Below are positions 40,257 through 49,900 of a stretch of DNA of 52,722 nt, piece after piece. The stretch covers positions 1-52,722 of the forward strand of contig CAZTIR010000004.1 of NCBI GenBank assembly GCA_964613695.1. The letters run 5' to 3'. The notes beneath the pieces were generated by a model. The model ran no database searches. It saw only the letters and a program-made list of their open reading frames with translations, and was not told where the DNA came from. The stretch comes from Pyrolobus sp964613695 (lineage in GTDB: Archaea; Thermoproteota; Thermoprotei_A; Sulfolobales; Pyrodictiaceae). How positions within the stretch are numbered: the first letter of the stretch is position 1; the number at the start of each line of letters is the position of its first letter. The position numbers and the translations under genes were made by a program.

Positions 40257-40548
40257 CACAGCATTTCTTTAACTGTTCGCACTCCAGTCTAAAGGCCTCG
40301 CCGTCCCACACGCTCTCCACCCTACACTCAGAGCCCCCGCCCTCAAAGACTATGACCGGTTTCCTGAGACGCATACGCAAGCCACTAAGCCTATCATACA
40401 CCATGACGCTCAACAATCGTACATGAACGCTATCCCACGAGCTACAGTCTAGCCTATAGTAGCCGCAGTCCGCACCCTCAGCGAGCAGCTTTCGTGCAAG
40501 CCTCCTAAAGCTAAGAGGGTCTCTACTTGCGTAGGGTAGTTTCACCAT
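40240..40548 (-). CDS. Small cysteine-containing hypothetical protein
   Basis: 102 residues, basic in the N-terminal half (DPLSFRRLARKLLAEG), with six cysteines including a CC near the C-terminus (EQLKKCCVTRGP). Family not recognised and no motif is diagnostic. It is convergent with radA and overlaps it by 17 bp, and is divergent from the prepilin peptidase gene. A real gene by reading frame length and codon pattern, but this is not certain. Confidence 0.5.
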   Translation of the reverse strand: MVKLPYASRDPLSFRRLARKLLAEGADCGYYRLDCSSWDSVHVRLLSVMVYDRLSGLRMRLRKPVIVFEGGGSECRVESVWDGEAFRLECEQLKKCCVTRGP

Positions 40549-40591
40549 AAATGCCGCCCACGCGGTGACGCGCTAACGGGGACTCTTAGAC

Positions 40592-41356
40592 TTGCTAGCA
40601 CTGGACGTGCTCGTGGACAACAATCTTATAGCAGCGGCGCAGGTGGCCGCAGCCCTAGTGGCTTTGGGGATTGGAGCCGTTTATGACCTGAAGACGCGTA
40701 GCATACCCTCGAAGCTGGCATACGCCTTTGTGCTCGTAGAGCTTGCGCTGCTAGCGTATAGGGTTTATACTGAGGGCCTCCCCCGCTTCTGGACCCTCTA
40801 CGCGGCTGTAGACGCCCTCCTAATCGGGTTCACCGGGCTGATGGTACTACTGTGCATGAAGGGTCCGGGCGACCTCTACATGCTAACTGGCGCAGTGTTA
40901 TCCACACCATGGGGCGCGCCGTTGCTGCCCGCAAGCCTTGCACTACTCCTCTACTATAGCGTGTATAGCATAATACCCTCGCTTCTCATCCTCGCCTCTA
41001 ACATCGCATCCAGAAACGCGAGGTTAGCTGCACGTAGGCTACCCCTCCACAAGCGCATCTACCGGCTGTTAACCGCGCGCCCCCTGCCAGCAAAGATCTT
41101 GGCCAGGAGGGGTTCGTGGTGGATACCCCTCGATATCAGCGAGGCTAAGAGGAGCGTGTGCGACGCTAACATAGACCCGTGGGAGGTGGTAGAGAGGGCC
41201 ATACGGGAGAGGAAGCTCCGAGAGGATGAGCTCGTATGGGCCACCTATGGTATACCAGCCCTGGTAACCCTCCTGGCAGCATACATAACCCTACTACTCC
41301 TAGGCGATACCCCCATCACCCTCCTGCTAGCCCGGCTCCTATCCCCGAAGGGTTGA
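40592..41356 (+). CDS. Prepilin peptidase (A24 aspartic protease, FlaK/PibD-like)
   Basis: 254 residues with several membrane helices. The two catalytic aspartates are in VYDLKTRSIPSKL (Asp41) and the GxGD motif GPGDLYML (near residue 93). A long cytoplasmic loop with KRIYRLLTARPLP and WWIPLDISEAKRS lies between helices, followed by a C-terminal helix. It cleaves class III signal peptides of pilins and archaellins at the membrane. TTG 40592 is the first start; GTG 40607 is another. The HIT gene follows three nt after the stop, so the two are probably cotranscribed. Confidence 0.82.
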   Translation: MLALDVLVDNNLIAAAQVAAALVALGIGAVYDLKTRSIPSKLAYAFVLVELALLAYRVYTEGLPRFWTLYAAVDALLIGFTGLMVLLCMKGPGDLYMLTGAVLSTPWGAPLLPASLALLLYYSVYSIIPSLLILASNIASRNARLAARRLPLHKRIYRLLTARPLPAKILARRGSWWIPLDISEAKRSVCDANIDPWEVVERAIRERKLREDELVWATYGIPALVTLLAAYITLLLLGDTPITLLLARLLSPKG

Positions 41357-41359
41357 CCC

Positions 41360-41893
41360 ATGCACGTCTTATGGGCTCCCTGGCGCTACTCGTACATAAA
41401 GCGCGTCACGAGAGGAGAGGAGAGGGGCTGCATCCTCTGCAAGCTACAGGAGATGGACGACGAGGAAGCGTTGATAGTGTATCGGGGCGATACTGCATAC
41501 ATAGTCATGAACCTCTACCCGTACAACACGGGGCACGTGATGATAGTCCCTAAGAGACATGTCGCGAGCCTCTCAGAGCTAGATAACCGGGAGAAACTAG
41601 AGCTAGTGCTGCTGACCCAAGCCGCTATAGAGGGTATTAGGGAGGCGCTACAACCCCACGGCTTCAACATAGGAGTGAATCTGGGGCGTGTGGCTGGAGC
41701 CGGGATAGAAGATCATCTACACATACACGTAGTGCCAAGGTGGGATGGTGACACCAACTTCATGCCCGTAATAGCAGAGACTAAGGTGATCCCACAGGAC
41801 ATTAGGGAGACTTACAAGATAATCCGGGAGCCTATAAGGAGGCACGCCGAGAAGCTCTTATCATCATTGAGAGGCTCTCAACAAAATCCATGA
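41360..41893 (+). CDS. HIT-family nucleotide hydrolase/phosphorylase
   Basis: 177 residues. The histidine triad is in EDHLHIHVVPRW. The N-terminal CxxC pair (CILCKLQE) and YPYNTGHVMIVPKRHV are typical of the Ap4A-type HIT branch. It probably hydrolyses or phosphorolyses dinucleoside polyphosphates or nucleotide adducts. The 3' end overlaps a convergent hypothetical gene by 62 bp. Confidence 0.9.
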   Translation: MHVLWAPWRYSYIKRVTRGEERGCILCKLQEMDDEEALIVYRGDTAYIVMNLYPYNTGHVMIVPKRHVASLSELDNREKLELVLLTQAAIEGIREALQPHGFNIGVNLGRVAGAGIEDHLHIHVVPRWDGDTNFMPVIAETKVIPQDIRETYKIIREPIRRHAEKLLSSLRGSQQNP

Positions 41894-42200
41894 CGTCCTT
41901 GAAGTGCTTCTCAATATACTCGACCTCTCGGAAGTAGTTTCTACGCAAGCCGTATAGGCTAACCCTCACACGAATAGCCCCGACATACCTCCTGAGCAGC
42001 TCAACCCTCTCCCTATACCCCCGGGCCGGTGGGTATAGGTTCTCCAACATCCTCATCTCATCCTCCAGCTTCTCAAAAGCCTCCTCGAGACTGCCCCTCA
42101 TGAGGCTCTCCTCGAACTTCTCGAGAAGCCCGTCTATCTCTCGTAACACTCCCCTAATCCTATCCAGCAGCCTCTCAACCTCCTCGAACCTAGACTCCAT
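41832..42200 (-). CDS. Coiled-coil hypothetical protein
   Basis: 122 residues from ATG 42200 (MESRFEEVERLLDRI). Almost wholly helical and charged, with heptad-like runs (VLREIDGLLEKFEESLMRG, LEEAFEKLEDEMRMLENLY). Family not recognised. A longer frame to 42254 exists, but the added residues lack coding character. It is probably cotranscribed with the 42242-42487 gene upstream, and its 3' 62 bp lie opposite the end of the HIT gene. Confidence 0.6.
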   Translation of the reverse strand: MESRFEEVERLLDRIRGVLREIDGLLEKFEESLMRGSLEEAFEKLEDEMRMLENLYPPARGYRERVELLRRYVGAIRVRVSLYGLRRNYFREVEYIEKHFKDVMDFVESLSMMIRASRRASL

Positions 42201-42241
42201 GCCGCCCCCGGAAGAGTATTGAGGGTATACGGTTGCGAGCC

Positions 42242-42487
42242 TTAACCCTTGCACTTGAAGAGAACACGAGCCTTACCATACTCTTCCCCGCTGATCCTCT
42301 CCACCCTACCACTCTTCACTAGCGAAGCCAGCGCCCTCCTAAACAATACCCGTGTTGGCTCACGCCCACATATCTCCGCGACCTTCTCGAGAATCTCTAT
42401 GCTCTCTAGGGGTGTTGTGCTAGAGCAGAGAATCTTCTCTATCAACGCCTCCAAGCCCTCCGTGGTGCTACACTCATCTATACCCAT
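42242..42487 (-). CDS. Small helical hypothetical protein, possible winged helix
   Basis: 81 residues. The pattern LEKVAEICGREPTRVLFRRALASLVKSGRVERISGEEYGKARVLF resembles a helix-turn-helix plus wing. No family recognised. It starts at ATG 42487, 34 nt from the divergent 42522 gene, so the two promoters must overlap. Confidence 0.55.
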   Translation of the reverse strand: MGIDECSTTEGLEALIEKILCSSTTPLESIEILEKVAEICGREPTRVLFRRALASLVKSGRVERISGEEYGKARVLFKCKG

Positions 42488-42521
42488 GCCCCTCCCTCAC
42501 GTCTCGTGGAGGTGCAGCGAG

Positions 42522-42725
42522 GTGGATAAACAAGACTTTGAGGTCATCGAGGAATACGAGCTGATGGGTGAGAAGAGGTTCCGAGTGAGACTCAAGCAGA
42601 CTAACCTGGTGTTTAACGTGGCCGCCTCGAGCCGCGAGGAGGCTATAGAGAAGGCGTTGAACATAGCGAGGAGCCTTGAGATAGAAAAAGTCTTGGATAA
42701 GCTCCGCAGCCTCTTTGAGAGCTAG
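42522..42725 (+). CDS. Small hypothetical protein
   Basis: 67 residues from GTG 42522, which has GGAGGTG seven nt upstream. Predicted beta-beta-beta-alpha: FEVIEEYELMGEKRFRVRLK, LVFNVAASSREEAIEKALNIARSLEI. This resembles small archaeal proteins with a single sheet and helix, but I cannot name it. A frame open to 42249 is antisense to the neighbour and not credible. Its stop overlaps the end of the DUF2175 gene by four nt. Confidence 0.6.
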   Translation: MDKQDFEVIEEYELMGEKRFRVRLKQTNLVFNVAASSREEAIEKALNIARSLEIEKVLDKLRSLFES

Positions 42726-42967
42726 ATCTCCTTTCTCTTCTCGCGTCGCTTTAGAGCCTCTTCAAACTCCTTTATCAACATGCGCGCAACCTTCTTAAAC
42801 TCGCCCTCATCCATAGTCTCGACCATCAGCTTGAAGAATTTCGTAGCGCACGCCTTGCTATGGAAGGCTAGTGTTATACCCGCCCTCTGGATTACGATAC
42901 CCTGGCCCTCCGGGAATACACGCCCACACACTATACACTTGTACCTCTTGCCTCGCGCCACTCTCAT
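42722..42967 (-). CDS. DUF2175-type archaeal zinc-finger protein
   Basis: 81 residues. CIVCGRVFPEGQGIVI and FHSKACATKFFKL provide Cys-x2-Cys and His-x3-Cys ligands for one zinc, followed by a basic helical tail. This matches the archaeal family of small treble-clef-like proteins known as DUF2175 (COG4847), function unknown. ATG 42967 is preceded by GAGGCG. Confidence 0.7.
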   Translation of the reverse strand: MRVARGKRYKCIVCGRVFPEGQGIVIQRAGITLAFHSKACATKFFKLMVETMDEGEFKKVARMLIKEFEEALKRREKRKEI

Positions 42968-43094
42968 CGCCTCGTCTCGCCATAGTACGGCGAGCTGCTC
43001 TTATTGGGGCTATGGTTGATAAGGGTGTAACGCCACTACATCTCCACCGCTCCGGGCGTATAGAGTGCCGTTTAGAGAAGAGGGTGCTAGAGCA

Positions 43095-45926
43095 ATGAAC
43101 CCGCTAGAGCTGCTACACGAGAGCATCAGGAAGCTGGTGCGGGAGAAGGGATGGGATAGGTTGACTGAGATACAGGAGAAGGCGATACCGGAGATACTGC
43201 AAGGCAGGAACGTGATTATTACGGCGCCCACGGGCTACGGTAAGACCGAGGCAGCAATACTCCCCGTGCTTAGCATGATGGTTGAAGAGAGGCCGGAGCC
43301 TGTAGCACTCCTCTACATAACCCCGATGCGGGCGCTCATCAACGACCTCTACGAGCGTATAAGCTGGTGGGCTGAGAAGCTTGGCTTCGTGGTTGCAAGG
43401 AAGCATGGTGATGTATCGCAGAGCGAGAGGAGCAAGAGACTTAAGAAGCCTCCACACATCTTCATAACGACGCCAGAAAGCCTCAAGATAGATCTTGACT
43501 GGGCTACACGATTCCGAGAGTACTACAGGAACGTGAAATGGGTTATTGTCGACGAGGTACACGAGATAGTGGGTACCAAGCGGGGTGTGCAGCTAGCACT
43601 CCTGTTGTCAAGGTTGCGTAGGCTCGCGGGCGACTACCAGCTCATACTAATCTCGGCTACCGTTGGAGACCCGCTGCACGTCCTAGAGGTCTTCTCCTAC
43701 ACGTCAAAGAGGGGAAGGAGCGTTGTAACAGTCTCCAAGAGGAAGAGGGTCAATGTTATAGTGGATGTGGTGGGGGAGGCTAAGACTTCGAGCGAATACT
43801 GGCGCCGCGCAGCCGAGAAGATAGCAAAGTACATAGAGCCCATTACACTCGTCTTCACGAACTCCAAGTACGCCACCGAGAGGCTGCACGAGGAGCTTGC
43901 TAAGCTAGGCTTCAACGATATACTCGTGCATCATGCTAGCCTCTCGCCGGAGGAGAGGGAGGCTGCCGAGAAGGCGCTCCGAGAGGGTAAGGTGAGAGCA
44001 GTCATATGCACGAAGACCCTCGAGCTGGGCATAGACGTAGGCGACGTAAAGAGGGTTATTCTCTTTAGACCGCCTAGCACGGTATCTAGCCTCATTCAGA
44101 GGCTAGGCAGGAGCGGGCACCGTTACGACATAGACATATTGAACGGTGTCATAATCGCTGAGGATCCGGTAGAGGTGCTATACTCTGCTGCCCTCGTCAG
44201 AGCGGCTGTAAAAGGGAGGGTCGAGGCTCCAAAGATACCGGAGAAGCCGCTCGATGTTCTCGCGAAAGAGCTTATAGGCATGGCCCTCCAGTCCGAAGTC
44301 AACGTTAAAGAGGCTTACGAGATATTCAGGTCGACGTACCACTATAGGAGCCTCACATGGGATGAGTTCAACGAGATGGTTAAACTGCTTGTTAAGAACG
44401 GGCTACTTGTTGAGACGAAGCCGGGTTACGTGAAGGTGGGACAGCTCTTCTACAAGATATGGCGTTTCGACAAGAGCAGCGACAAGAGGGCATGGTGGAT
44501 TAAATCGTTCTCCTCGTTCTTCTCGACCATCGGGGAGAAGCAAACCTACTCCGTTAGGACTGAGGACGGCCGCAATGTTGGAGAGCTTGACGCGGATTAC
44601 GTCTACAAGCTCTACCCGGGTGCCGTTATACGCCTGGCTGGCCGCAATTGGCTTATCACGAACATTGATGAGTTGAATGCCCGTATAATAGTCAGGGAGT
44701 CGAAGGACTCGAGTAGCATAGTCCCCCTCTGGCGTGGGTTGGGGCCAGAGGCTTCTAGCATAGTTCTGGAGGAGCTTAGCGAGGTGCTTAAACTGGTATG
44801 GGAGAGCGGCGTCAAGGTAATGGACTGGGTGAGGCTAAGCGATGATGCACAGCGCCTCGTCCAGAAGTTTGTGGAAGAGTACCGTAAGACCGGTAAGCCT
44901 CTGCCCAGCAGAGACCGCGTAATAGTAGAGGAGGTTGGCGACAACATAATACTCTTGAACTTGATGGGCGAAGCTGCCGCGCGTACACTAGGCTACACGC
45001 TGCTCTACGCTGCGAGATCATACTCGTCTAGCATACGAACCTCCTACTACGGCCTAGCGGTGCAAAGCGCCCCCGGCTTCAACCCCCTCGACGTCCTCTC
45101 GCAGCTTGAGCCGGAGGAGTTAGAGGAGCTGGCACTAGAGGCTGTAATGAAGACACCCTACTATCTCAACACGCTTAGAGAGATACGCCTAGTCTTTGGC
45201 CAGATTACACGCGAACAGGAGGACGAGCTGATCCGGAAGGAGGCTGCCAGGCAGACTCTTCACGAGTACTTTGACATCGAGGGCGCTAGGCGCGTTCTGA
45301 AGCTGATGCACGAGGGGTATGTGCAAGCCCATACCATCGGTGGCGCATCTCCGCTAGCCAGACTGCTAGCCTCTATGCCCGAGGAGAAGCTGTGGAAGAT
45401 AGACATCGAGAGGGAGATAGCAGAGGTTATCAAGGGAATGGCTTTCACCGTTGAGGAGATAGCATCGACTCTCGGGATCCCCGAGAAGATAATCGAGAAC
45501 AAGTTAAGGGAGATGAGGAAGCCCGGCTCACGTTATCGTGTAGTACAGTTCATCGATGTCGATACGGGCGACTGGAGGTGGGCTCTAGAGGAGGACATAG
45601 AGGAGGTAGCCTCCATGCCGGAGTTCGCCGAGAGCTTCAAACCCCTAAAGAAGGATGAGCACTTCATAGCGATGGTGAGGGGTGTTAGCTCGGAAGACTT
45701 TGCACACATACTATTCTCCGCCAAGGATGTCATGGAGAAGCGCGAAGAGTTCCTCTCCCGCGTCCCCTTCAACGAGATATACGAGCTGAAGGTCGTACCT
45801 ATAACGGATGAGCCGAGGAGCGGCGTGCCAAGGTACTACTATGTCTCGAGACGCGCACTACCATACCTAGTTCTCAACGCTATTGCTGTGATACAGAGGC
45901 TCCGCGCCCTAGACTATTATTATTGA
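43095..45926 (+). CDS. Lhr-type superfamily 2 helicase
   Basis: 943 residues. RecA1: ITAPTGYGKTEAAILP (motif I), TPMRALINDLY (Ia), DEVHEI (II), ISATVGD (III). RecA2: LVFTNSKYATERLHEELAK, TKTLELGIDVGDV (V), QRLGRSGHR (VI). A winged helix and the long Lhr-core C-terminal region follow. Archaeal Lhr enzymes unwind branched DNA and RNA-DNA hybrids and act in repair. ATG 43095 has GAGGGTG eight nt upstream; GTG 43065 is in frame but weaker. The next element downstream is the 46006 sRNA. Confidence 0.88.
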   Translation: MNPLELLHESIRKLVREKGWDRLTEIQEKAIPEILQGRNVIITAPTGYGKTEAAILPVLSMMVEERPEPVALLYITPMRALINDLYERISWWAEKLGFVVARKHGDVSQSERSKRLKKPPHIFITTPESLKIDLDWATRFREYYRNVKWVIVDEVHEIVGTKRGVQLALLLSRLRRLAGDYQLILISATVGDPLHVLEVFSYTSKRGRSVVTVSKRKRVNVIVDVVGEAKTSSEYWRRAAEKIAKYIEPITLVFTNSKYATERLHEELAKLGFNDILVHHASLSPEEREAAEKALREGKVRAVICTKTLELGIDVGDVKRVILFRPPSTVSSLIQRLGRSGHRYDIDILNGVIIAEDPVEVLYSAALVRAAVKGRVEAPKIPEKPLDVLAKELIGMALQSEVNVKEAYEIFRSTYHYRSLTWDEFNEMVKLLVKNGLLVETKPGYVKVGQLFYKIWRFDKSSDKRAWWIKSFSSFFSTIGEKQTYSVRTEDGRNVGELDADYVYKLYPGAVIRLAGRNWLITNIDELNARIIVRESKDSSSIVPLWRGLGPEASSIVLEELSEVLKLVWESGVKVMDWVRLSDDAQRLVQKFVEEYRKTGKPLPSRDRVIVEEVGDNIILLNLMGEAAARTLGYTLLYAARSYSSSIRTSYYGLAVQSAPGFNPLDVLSQLEPEELEELALEAVMKTPYYLNTLREIRLVFGQITREQEDELIRKEAARQTLHEYFDIEGARRVLKLMHEGYVQAHTIGGASPLARLLASMPEEKLWKIDIEREIAEVIKGMAFTVEEIASTLGIPEKIIENKLREMRKPGSRYRVVQFIDVDTGDWRWALEEDIEEVASMPEFAESFKPLKKDEHFIAMVRGVSSEDFAHILFSAKDVMEKREEFLSRVPFNEIYELKVVPITDEPRSGVPRYYYVSRRALPYLVLNAIAVIQRLRALDYYY

Positions 45927-46005
45927 CCCGGTGCTTAGTAATCATGCGGGGCTGTGAGGAGCGCCACGGCTTAACCGAAGAGTGGTGTGGAGGGCTCGTG
46001 TTCCT

Positions 46006-46074
46006 GAGCCCCCGTGATGTAATCGAGGTAGACTGATTATCCTTCATGATGATGTTATCCCCGGCTGAGGGCTC
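46006..46074 (+). ncRNA. Box C/D guide sRNA targeting the 23S peptidyl-transferase region
   Basis: Stem GAGCCC (46006-46011) pairs with GGGCTC (46069-46074). C box GTGATGT (46014-46020), guide AATCGAGGTAGA (46021-46032), D' CTGA (46033-46036), spacer, C' ATGATGA (46046-46052), guide TGTTATCCCCGG (46053-46064), D CTGA (46065-46068). The D guide is complementary to CCGGGGAUAACA, the universal 23S sequence around E. coli 2442-2453; D+5 gives G2446. The D' guide pairs over ACCUCGAU (about 2497-2504); D'+5 gives C2498, a site methylated in E. coli by another enzyme. CTTAAC near 45970 is a possible promoter. It ends two nt before the next start codon. Confidence 0.93.
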
Positions 46075-46075
46075 C

Positions 46076-46615
46076 ATGCCTAAACTCTACTGGTACGTGT
46101 CGGCTGTCTCCACGGTAAAGCCCGAGGCTTCCTTAACCAGCTTTGTGAGGAGCTTGAAGGATGCTGGCGTTGACGTCGTAGAGTACGACGAGGATACTAG
46201 GAGGGTTTACCACCGCTTCCCTATGAGCAAGTTGCCCGCTATCCTAGGCCTCTGGGAGCGCTATGCAGCAGTAACGAGCTACGAGCTGAAGGCCAGCGGG
46301 AAGGCTAGGCGCCTAAAACCATCCCTACTGAGGAGGGTGTTCGAACAAGCTGATGAGACGCCAGCAGCCGTGCTAGTGTTATCCTCGTGCCCCGAGGGCT
46401 ATGCGGTGTTCGCGGAGTTGAGGAGCCAGCGTGTAACAATGAAGCTTTGTAGGCGAGAGGCTTTGGAGGCTATCGTCACAAGCCTCCCGCCTAGCCTCTG
46501 CGAGTGGTTCTACCCGGGTAGTGAGCCGTTGAGGCTCGTGCCTCGGGCGCAGCGCTGTATCACGAGCTTCTATGAGAGGCTTTTAGAGCTGCATGCTGGC
46601 GGGGAGAGCGCTTAA
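46076..46615 (+). CDS. Hypothetical protein
   Basis: 179 residues from ATG 46076 (MPKLYWYVSAVSTV). No motif recognised; mixed alpha/beta with a basic central segment (SGKARRLKPSLLRRVFEQ) and cysteines in SSCPEGY, LCRREA, SLCEW and RCITS. The ribosome site GAGG is the 3' end of the sRNA (D box plus stem), so the gene and the sRNA share a transcript or compete. ATG codons at 46046 and 46049 lie inside the sRNA and are unlikely starts. Alba follows 30 nt later. Confidence 0.6.
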   Translation: MPKLYWYVSAVSTVKPEASLTSFVRSLKDAGVDVVEYDEDTRRVYHRFPMSKLPAILGLWERYAAVTSYELKASGKARRLKPSLLRRVFEQADETPAAVLVLSSCPEGYAVFAELRSQRVTMKLCRREALEAIVTSLPPSLCEWFYPGSEPLRLVPRAQRCITSFYERLLELHAGGESA

Positions 46616-46645
46616 TAGCCTTGCTTTGCAGCTTGGATTCTCTGG

Positions 46646-46921
46646 GTGGATGAAGTGGCGCAAGCGGATAACGTTGTTATCATAGGGAAGAAGAGTATAC
46701 CCGACTACGTTCTCGACATAATCCTCAAGTTTAACGAGGGGTACGACGAGGTTGTTATACGTGGACGTGGCCAGATGATATGCAAGGCTGTAGACGTCTA
46801 CAATGCCCTGAAGAACAAGCTGGGCGACTCGCTCGAGCTAGTATCCGTTAACATCGACAGCGATAATGTTGGTAATCGTCTCGTCTCCTACATCGAGATA
46901 AGGGTGCGTAGAACCATCTAA
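46646..46921 (+). CDS. alba: Alba-family DNA/RNA-binding protein
   Basis: 91 residues. NVVIIGKKSIPDYVLDIILKFNEG, EVVIRGRGQMICKAVDVYNALKNKLG and VSYIEIRVRR follow the Alba fold, with Lys-Lys in GKKSIP where the major Alba contacts DNA. The sequence is diverged enough that it could be the second paralogue, Alba2. It coats chromosomal DNA and RNA. Start GTG 46646 or GTG 46655 (GGTG six nt upstream); CTTAATAGC near 46612 is a plausible TATA. The stop overlaps the reverse gyrase stop by four nt. Confidence 0.88.
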   Translation: MDEVAQADNVVIIGKKSIPDYVLDIILKFNEGYDEVVIRGRGQMICKAVDVYNALKNKLGDSLELVSVNIDSDNVGNRLVSYIEIRVRRTI

Positions 46922-49900
46922 GCCGTCGTAGCCTCCGTGTACCCGTCTCCTCTTCCCAGCTCGACGCGGGCTACCGCATCCTTAACCTCGTTCAGTAGGC
47001 TGAGCGCCACATCAGCAGCATTCACCTCGCCGCGTGCAACTCTATCCATTAGCTCCTCGACAAATCTAGTCCTGTCCACCGACACGAGCCCAGGAAAGCT
47101 GCCCGAGAGGTACTTGTAAACCTCTATACCCATCCTTGTCGGGATGAGGTACTTCCTATACCTGCTCTCTACCACGTAGCCGTGCCTCTTCAACATCTCT
47201 ATTATCTTGGCGTAGGTGCTAGGCCTGCCTATACCAGCGCGCTTCATAGCCATTACGAGGTCTCCATGAGTGTAGGGTTTCACCCTTGACGAGCGTACAA
47301 GCCTAGCAGAGCGTACCTTGACAACCCCCGTTCTTAGCTCATGCGCTATACGGTGCGTGTAGGGGTAGAAGAGTAGGTAGCCTGGCTCGTAGACGTGCGT
47401 GACCACCACATCCTCTGCTGAGATGCTCTCGACGCTAATGGAGATGCGTGCTAGCTTGACACGGGCCGGTTTAGACTGGCTCGCCATAAACCTGGAGAAT
47501 ATTAGCGAGTATAGACGGTAGTGAGATTCTCTAAGACTTGTCGCGACCCTAACCTCACCCATAGCTATAGCGTCTCTAAGCTCGCGGGCATCGAGCGGGT
47601 GTGTGGGCCGGATAGCCTCGTGGGCCCCGCCTTCACCCCAACGCCGCGGCGTGTAGACTCCTAGTAGCCCACGCTTCTCGAAGAATGCTTTAGCGATGGC
47701 TAGGCCGGCGTCGCTCACACGAACCGAGTCTGTCCTGTGATAGGTTATCAGACCGTTCTCGAAGAGCTCCTGGGCCAGGCGCATGGTCTTCTCGCTCGTG
47801 TATCCGAGTATCCTGCTAGCATCGTAGAGCAGAGACTCCGTGGTGTAGGGCGGCGGCGGGCTCAGAACCTCCACACGCTCTTCGACCACCTCCACCCTCA
47901 CACCCTCCTCGACGACCCGCTTGTAGGCCTCCCTAGCCTCCCTCCCGTCCCGGAAGCATAGCCTAACTAGGCCCCACGGCAGCTCCACCAGCAGCATGTA
48001 GCATCGTGAACGCCTCCACTCCTCAAGCCTCTCGACGAGGAAGCCTAGGGCTGGAGTCTGGACCCTACCAGCGCCAAGCCACTTGGCGCCAAAGACGCTC
48101 CAGAGGTGTTTACTAAGCTCAAACCCTATCCACCTATCCTCTAGACGGCGTAGCATCTGAGCCTCTACTAGCCTCCTATCCGGCTCCCTCGGGTTCGCAA
48201 GAGCCTCTAGCAGAGCATTGCGAGTAACCTCGTGGAACTCTATCCTCTTCAGGCTTCTGGCGAAGGGTTTGAGGAGGACATAGAGATCCCATGCTATCTT
48301 CTCGCCCTCCGGGTCCGGATCGGTCGCTATATACACCGTGTCTACGAGGGGCGCTAGTCGGCGCAGCGCCTCGACAAGCCTAGCCTTGCTCTCCACGTTC
48401 CTGGATCCGCACTCGGGGCACTCCTCGGCAACCAGCGCGTGCTGGGCGCCACAATCCCTGCATTTCAGCAGCGGAGCGTAGACTGGTTTAACCTCGTCAC
48501 CCTCTATTATCACACCATGCTCTCCTATAGCCTCCTCTGTGAGGTCGTACACGTGGCCCTTCACGGATGTCACAAGAAGCACGTGCGTCTTGCCCGTCTT
48601 CGGGTTATAGGCTACGGTCTCGTATACGTTGAGGCCGTCGTAGTTCTTGCGCGCGGGCCTCCCCCAGAAGCTGGCTATAAGCCTCGCCTTGGTAGGCGAC
48701 TCTACAACGAGAAGACCCGTCTCTATGTTAACCGGTATAGAGCCTCTCCCACTGCGCCTCGACTCCCACGCCTTCTCAAGCTCCTCCCTAACCTCCTCCT
48801 CATCATACTCGCGTAGGGAGAATGCGGAGAGTAGCTTAGCAACCCTCCTCTCGAAGACTTTGAGGAGGCTCGGGTGCCACGAGATTATGACGACAAGGCC
48901 TCTCGTCATCCGGCCCCGTACGAGCCTCGAGACCCTCCCCGACGCTTGTATGTACGTGTAGGGGTCGGGCGTGAGCAGGTATGCGGCCTCACCGGCCTCT
49001 AGTATGCCAACCGGCGTCTCTAGGCTATCCCCCAGCCTCTTAACCCTCTCGAGAATCTCGGATGCAAGCCTCCTAGCCTCCTCCGCTATCCTCGCGAACC
49101 TCTCCCCCGGCTCCAGCCTACCCTCGAGCACTGCACGCAAGAGCATCACATCATCCGGCGCTAGACGGGCAAGCATCTTAGCATACTCCTCATAGTCGAG
49201 GCCTAGCGCCTTAGCCAGCACGAGGATCCTCCTAGGGCTCGCTAACGCTTTACCGAGCTCGATACGGTTATGCGGAGGCTCCAGGAACACGGCATAGGCG
49301 ACACGGTAGGGGAGGTCTAAGCCCCTCACCATGACACCATAGTAGCTCGCAACCCCCACCAGGACATCGTAATCGCCACGTTCAAACCTCTCCACAACAC
49401 GACGCCCAGCCACAGCTGCAGCCGCGTTGATACCCCTCGCCCTCAGCGCTTCGACAAGCCTCCTGACCATCTGCACCCCGTACGGCTTCGCCACGTAGAC
49501 TAGCCCGCCTGGACCCAGCCGGGACACTACCCCAACAAGCCTCTCAACGGCGTCATCCTCGTTCCGCGCGAGAAGAGCGTACTCAACTATATTCCTGGCA
49601 TACCCCGTTATGCTCCCGACGCTGAGGCCCAGTAGCCTCTGCAGCACAAACCTCTTGAAACCACGCGGCCTCCCAGTAGCCGAGGCTATCACGAGCTGCC
49701 CGAGCCTATCCCTCGCCGCCTCAACCTCGCCTCTCAGCTTCCTGAGCTCCTCCTCATAGCGCTTATAGAGGGATGGGTTAAGCCGGATCCTCATCTCCAG
49801 CCTCACGAGGCGAGACGCCCGCTTCACCAGGTCTTCGTCGGCACCCAGGAGAAGCAGTATGCGGTCAACGTTAACGCTCTCCCGGAGTACCGCATCGACG

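Noticed and set aside
42249..42521. 91-residue N-terminal extension of the 42522 gene
   Set aside because: It is antisense to the 42242-42487 gene along its whole length, while GTG 42522 has a strong ribosome site.
46046..46075. Start of the 46076 gene at ATG 46046 or 46049
   Set aside because: These ATGs are the C' box of the sRNA; the residues MMMLSPAEGS are not protein-like and have no ribosome site.
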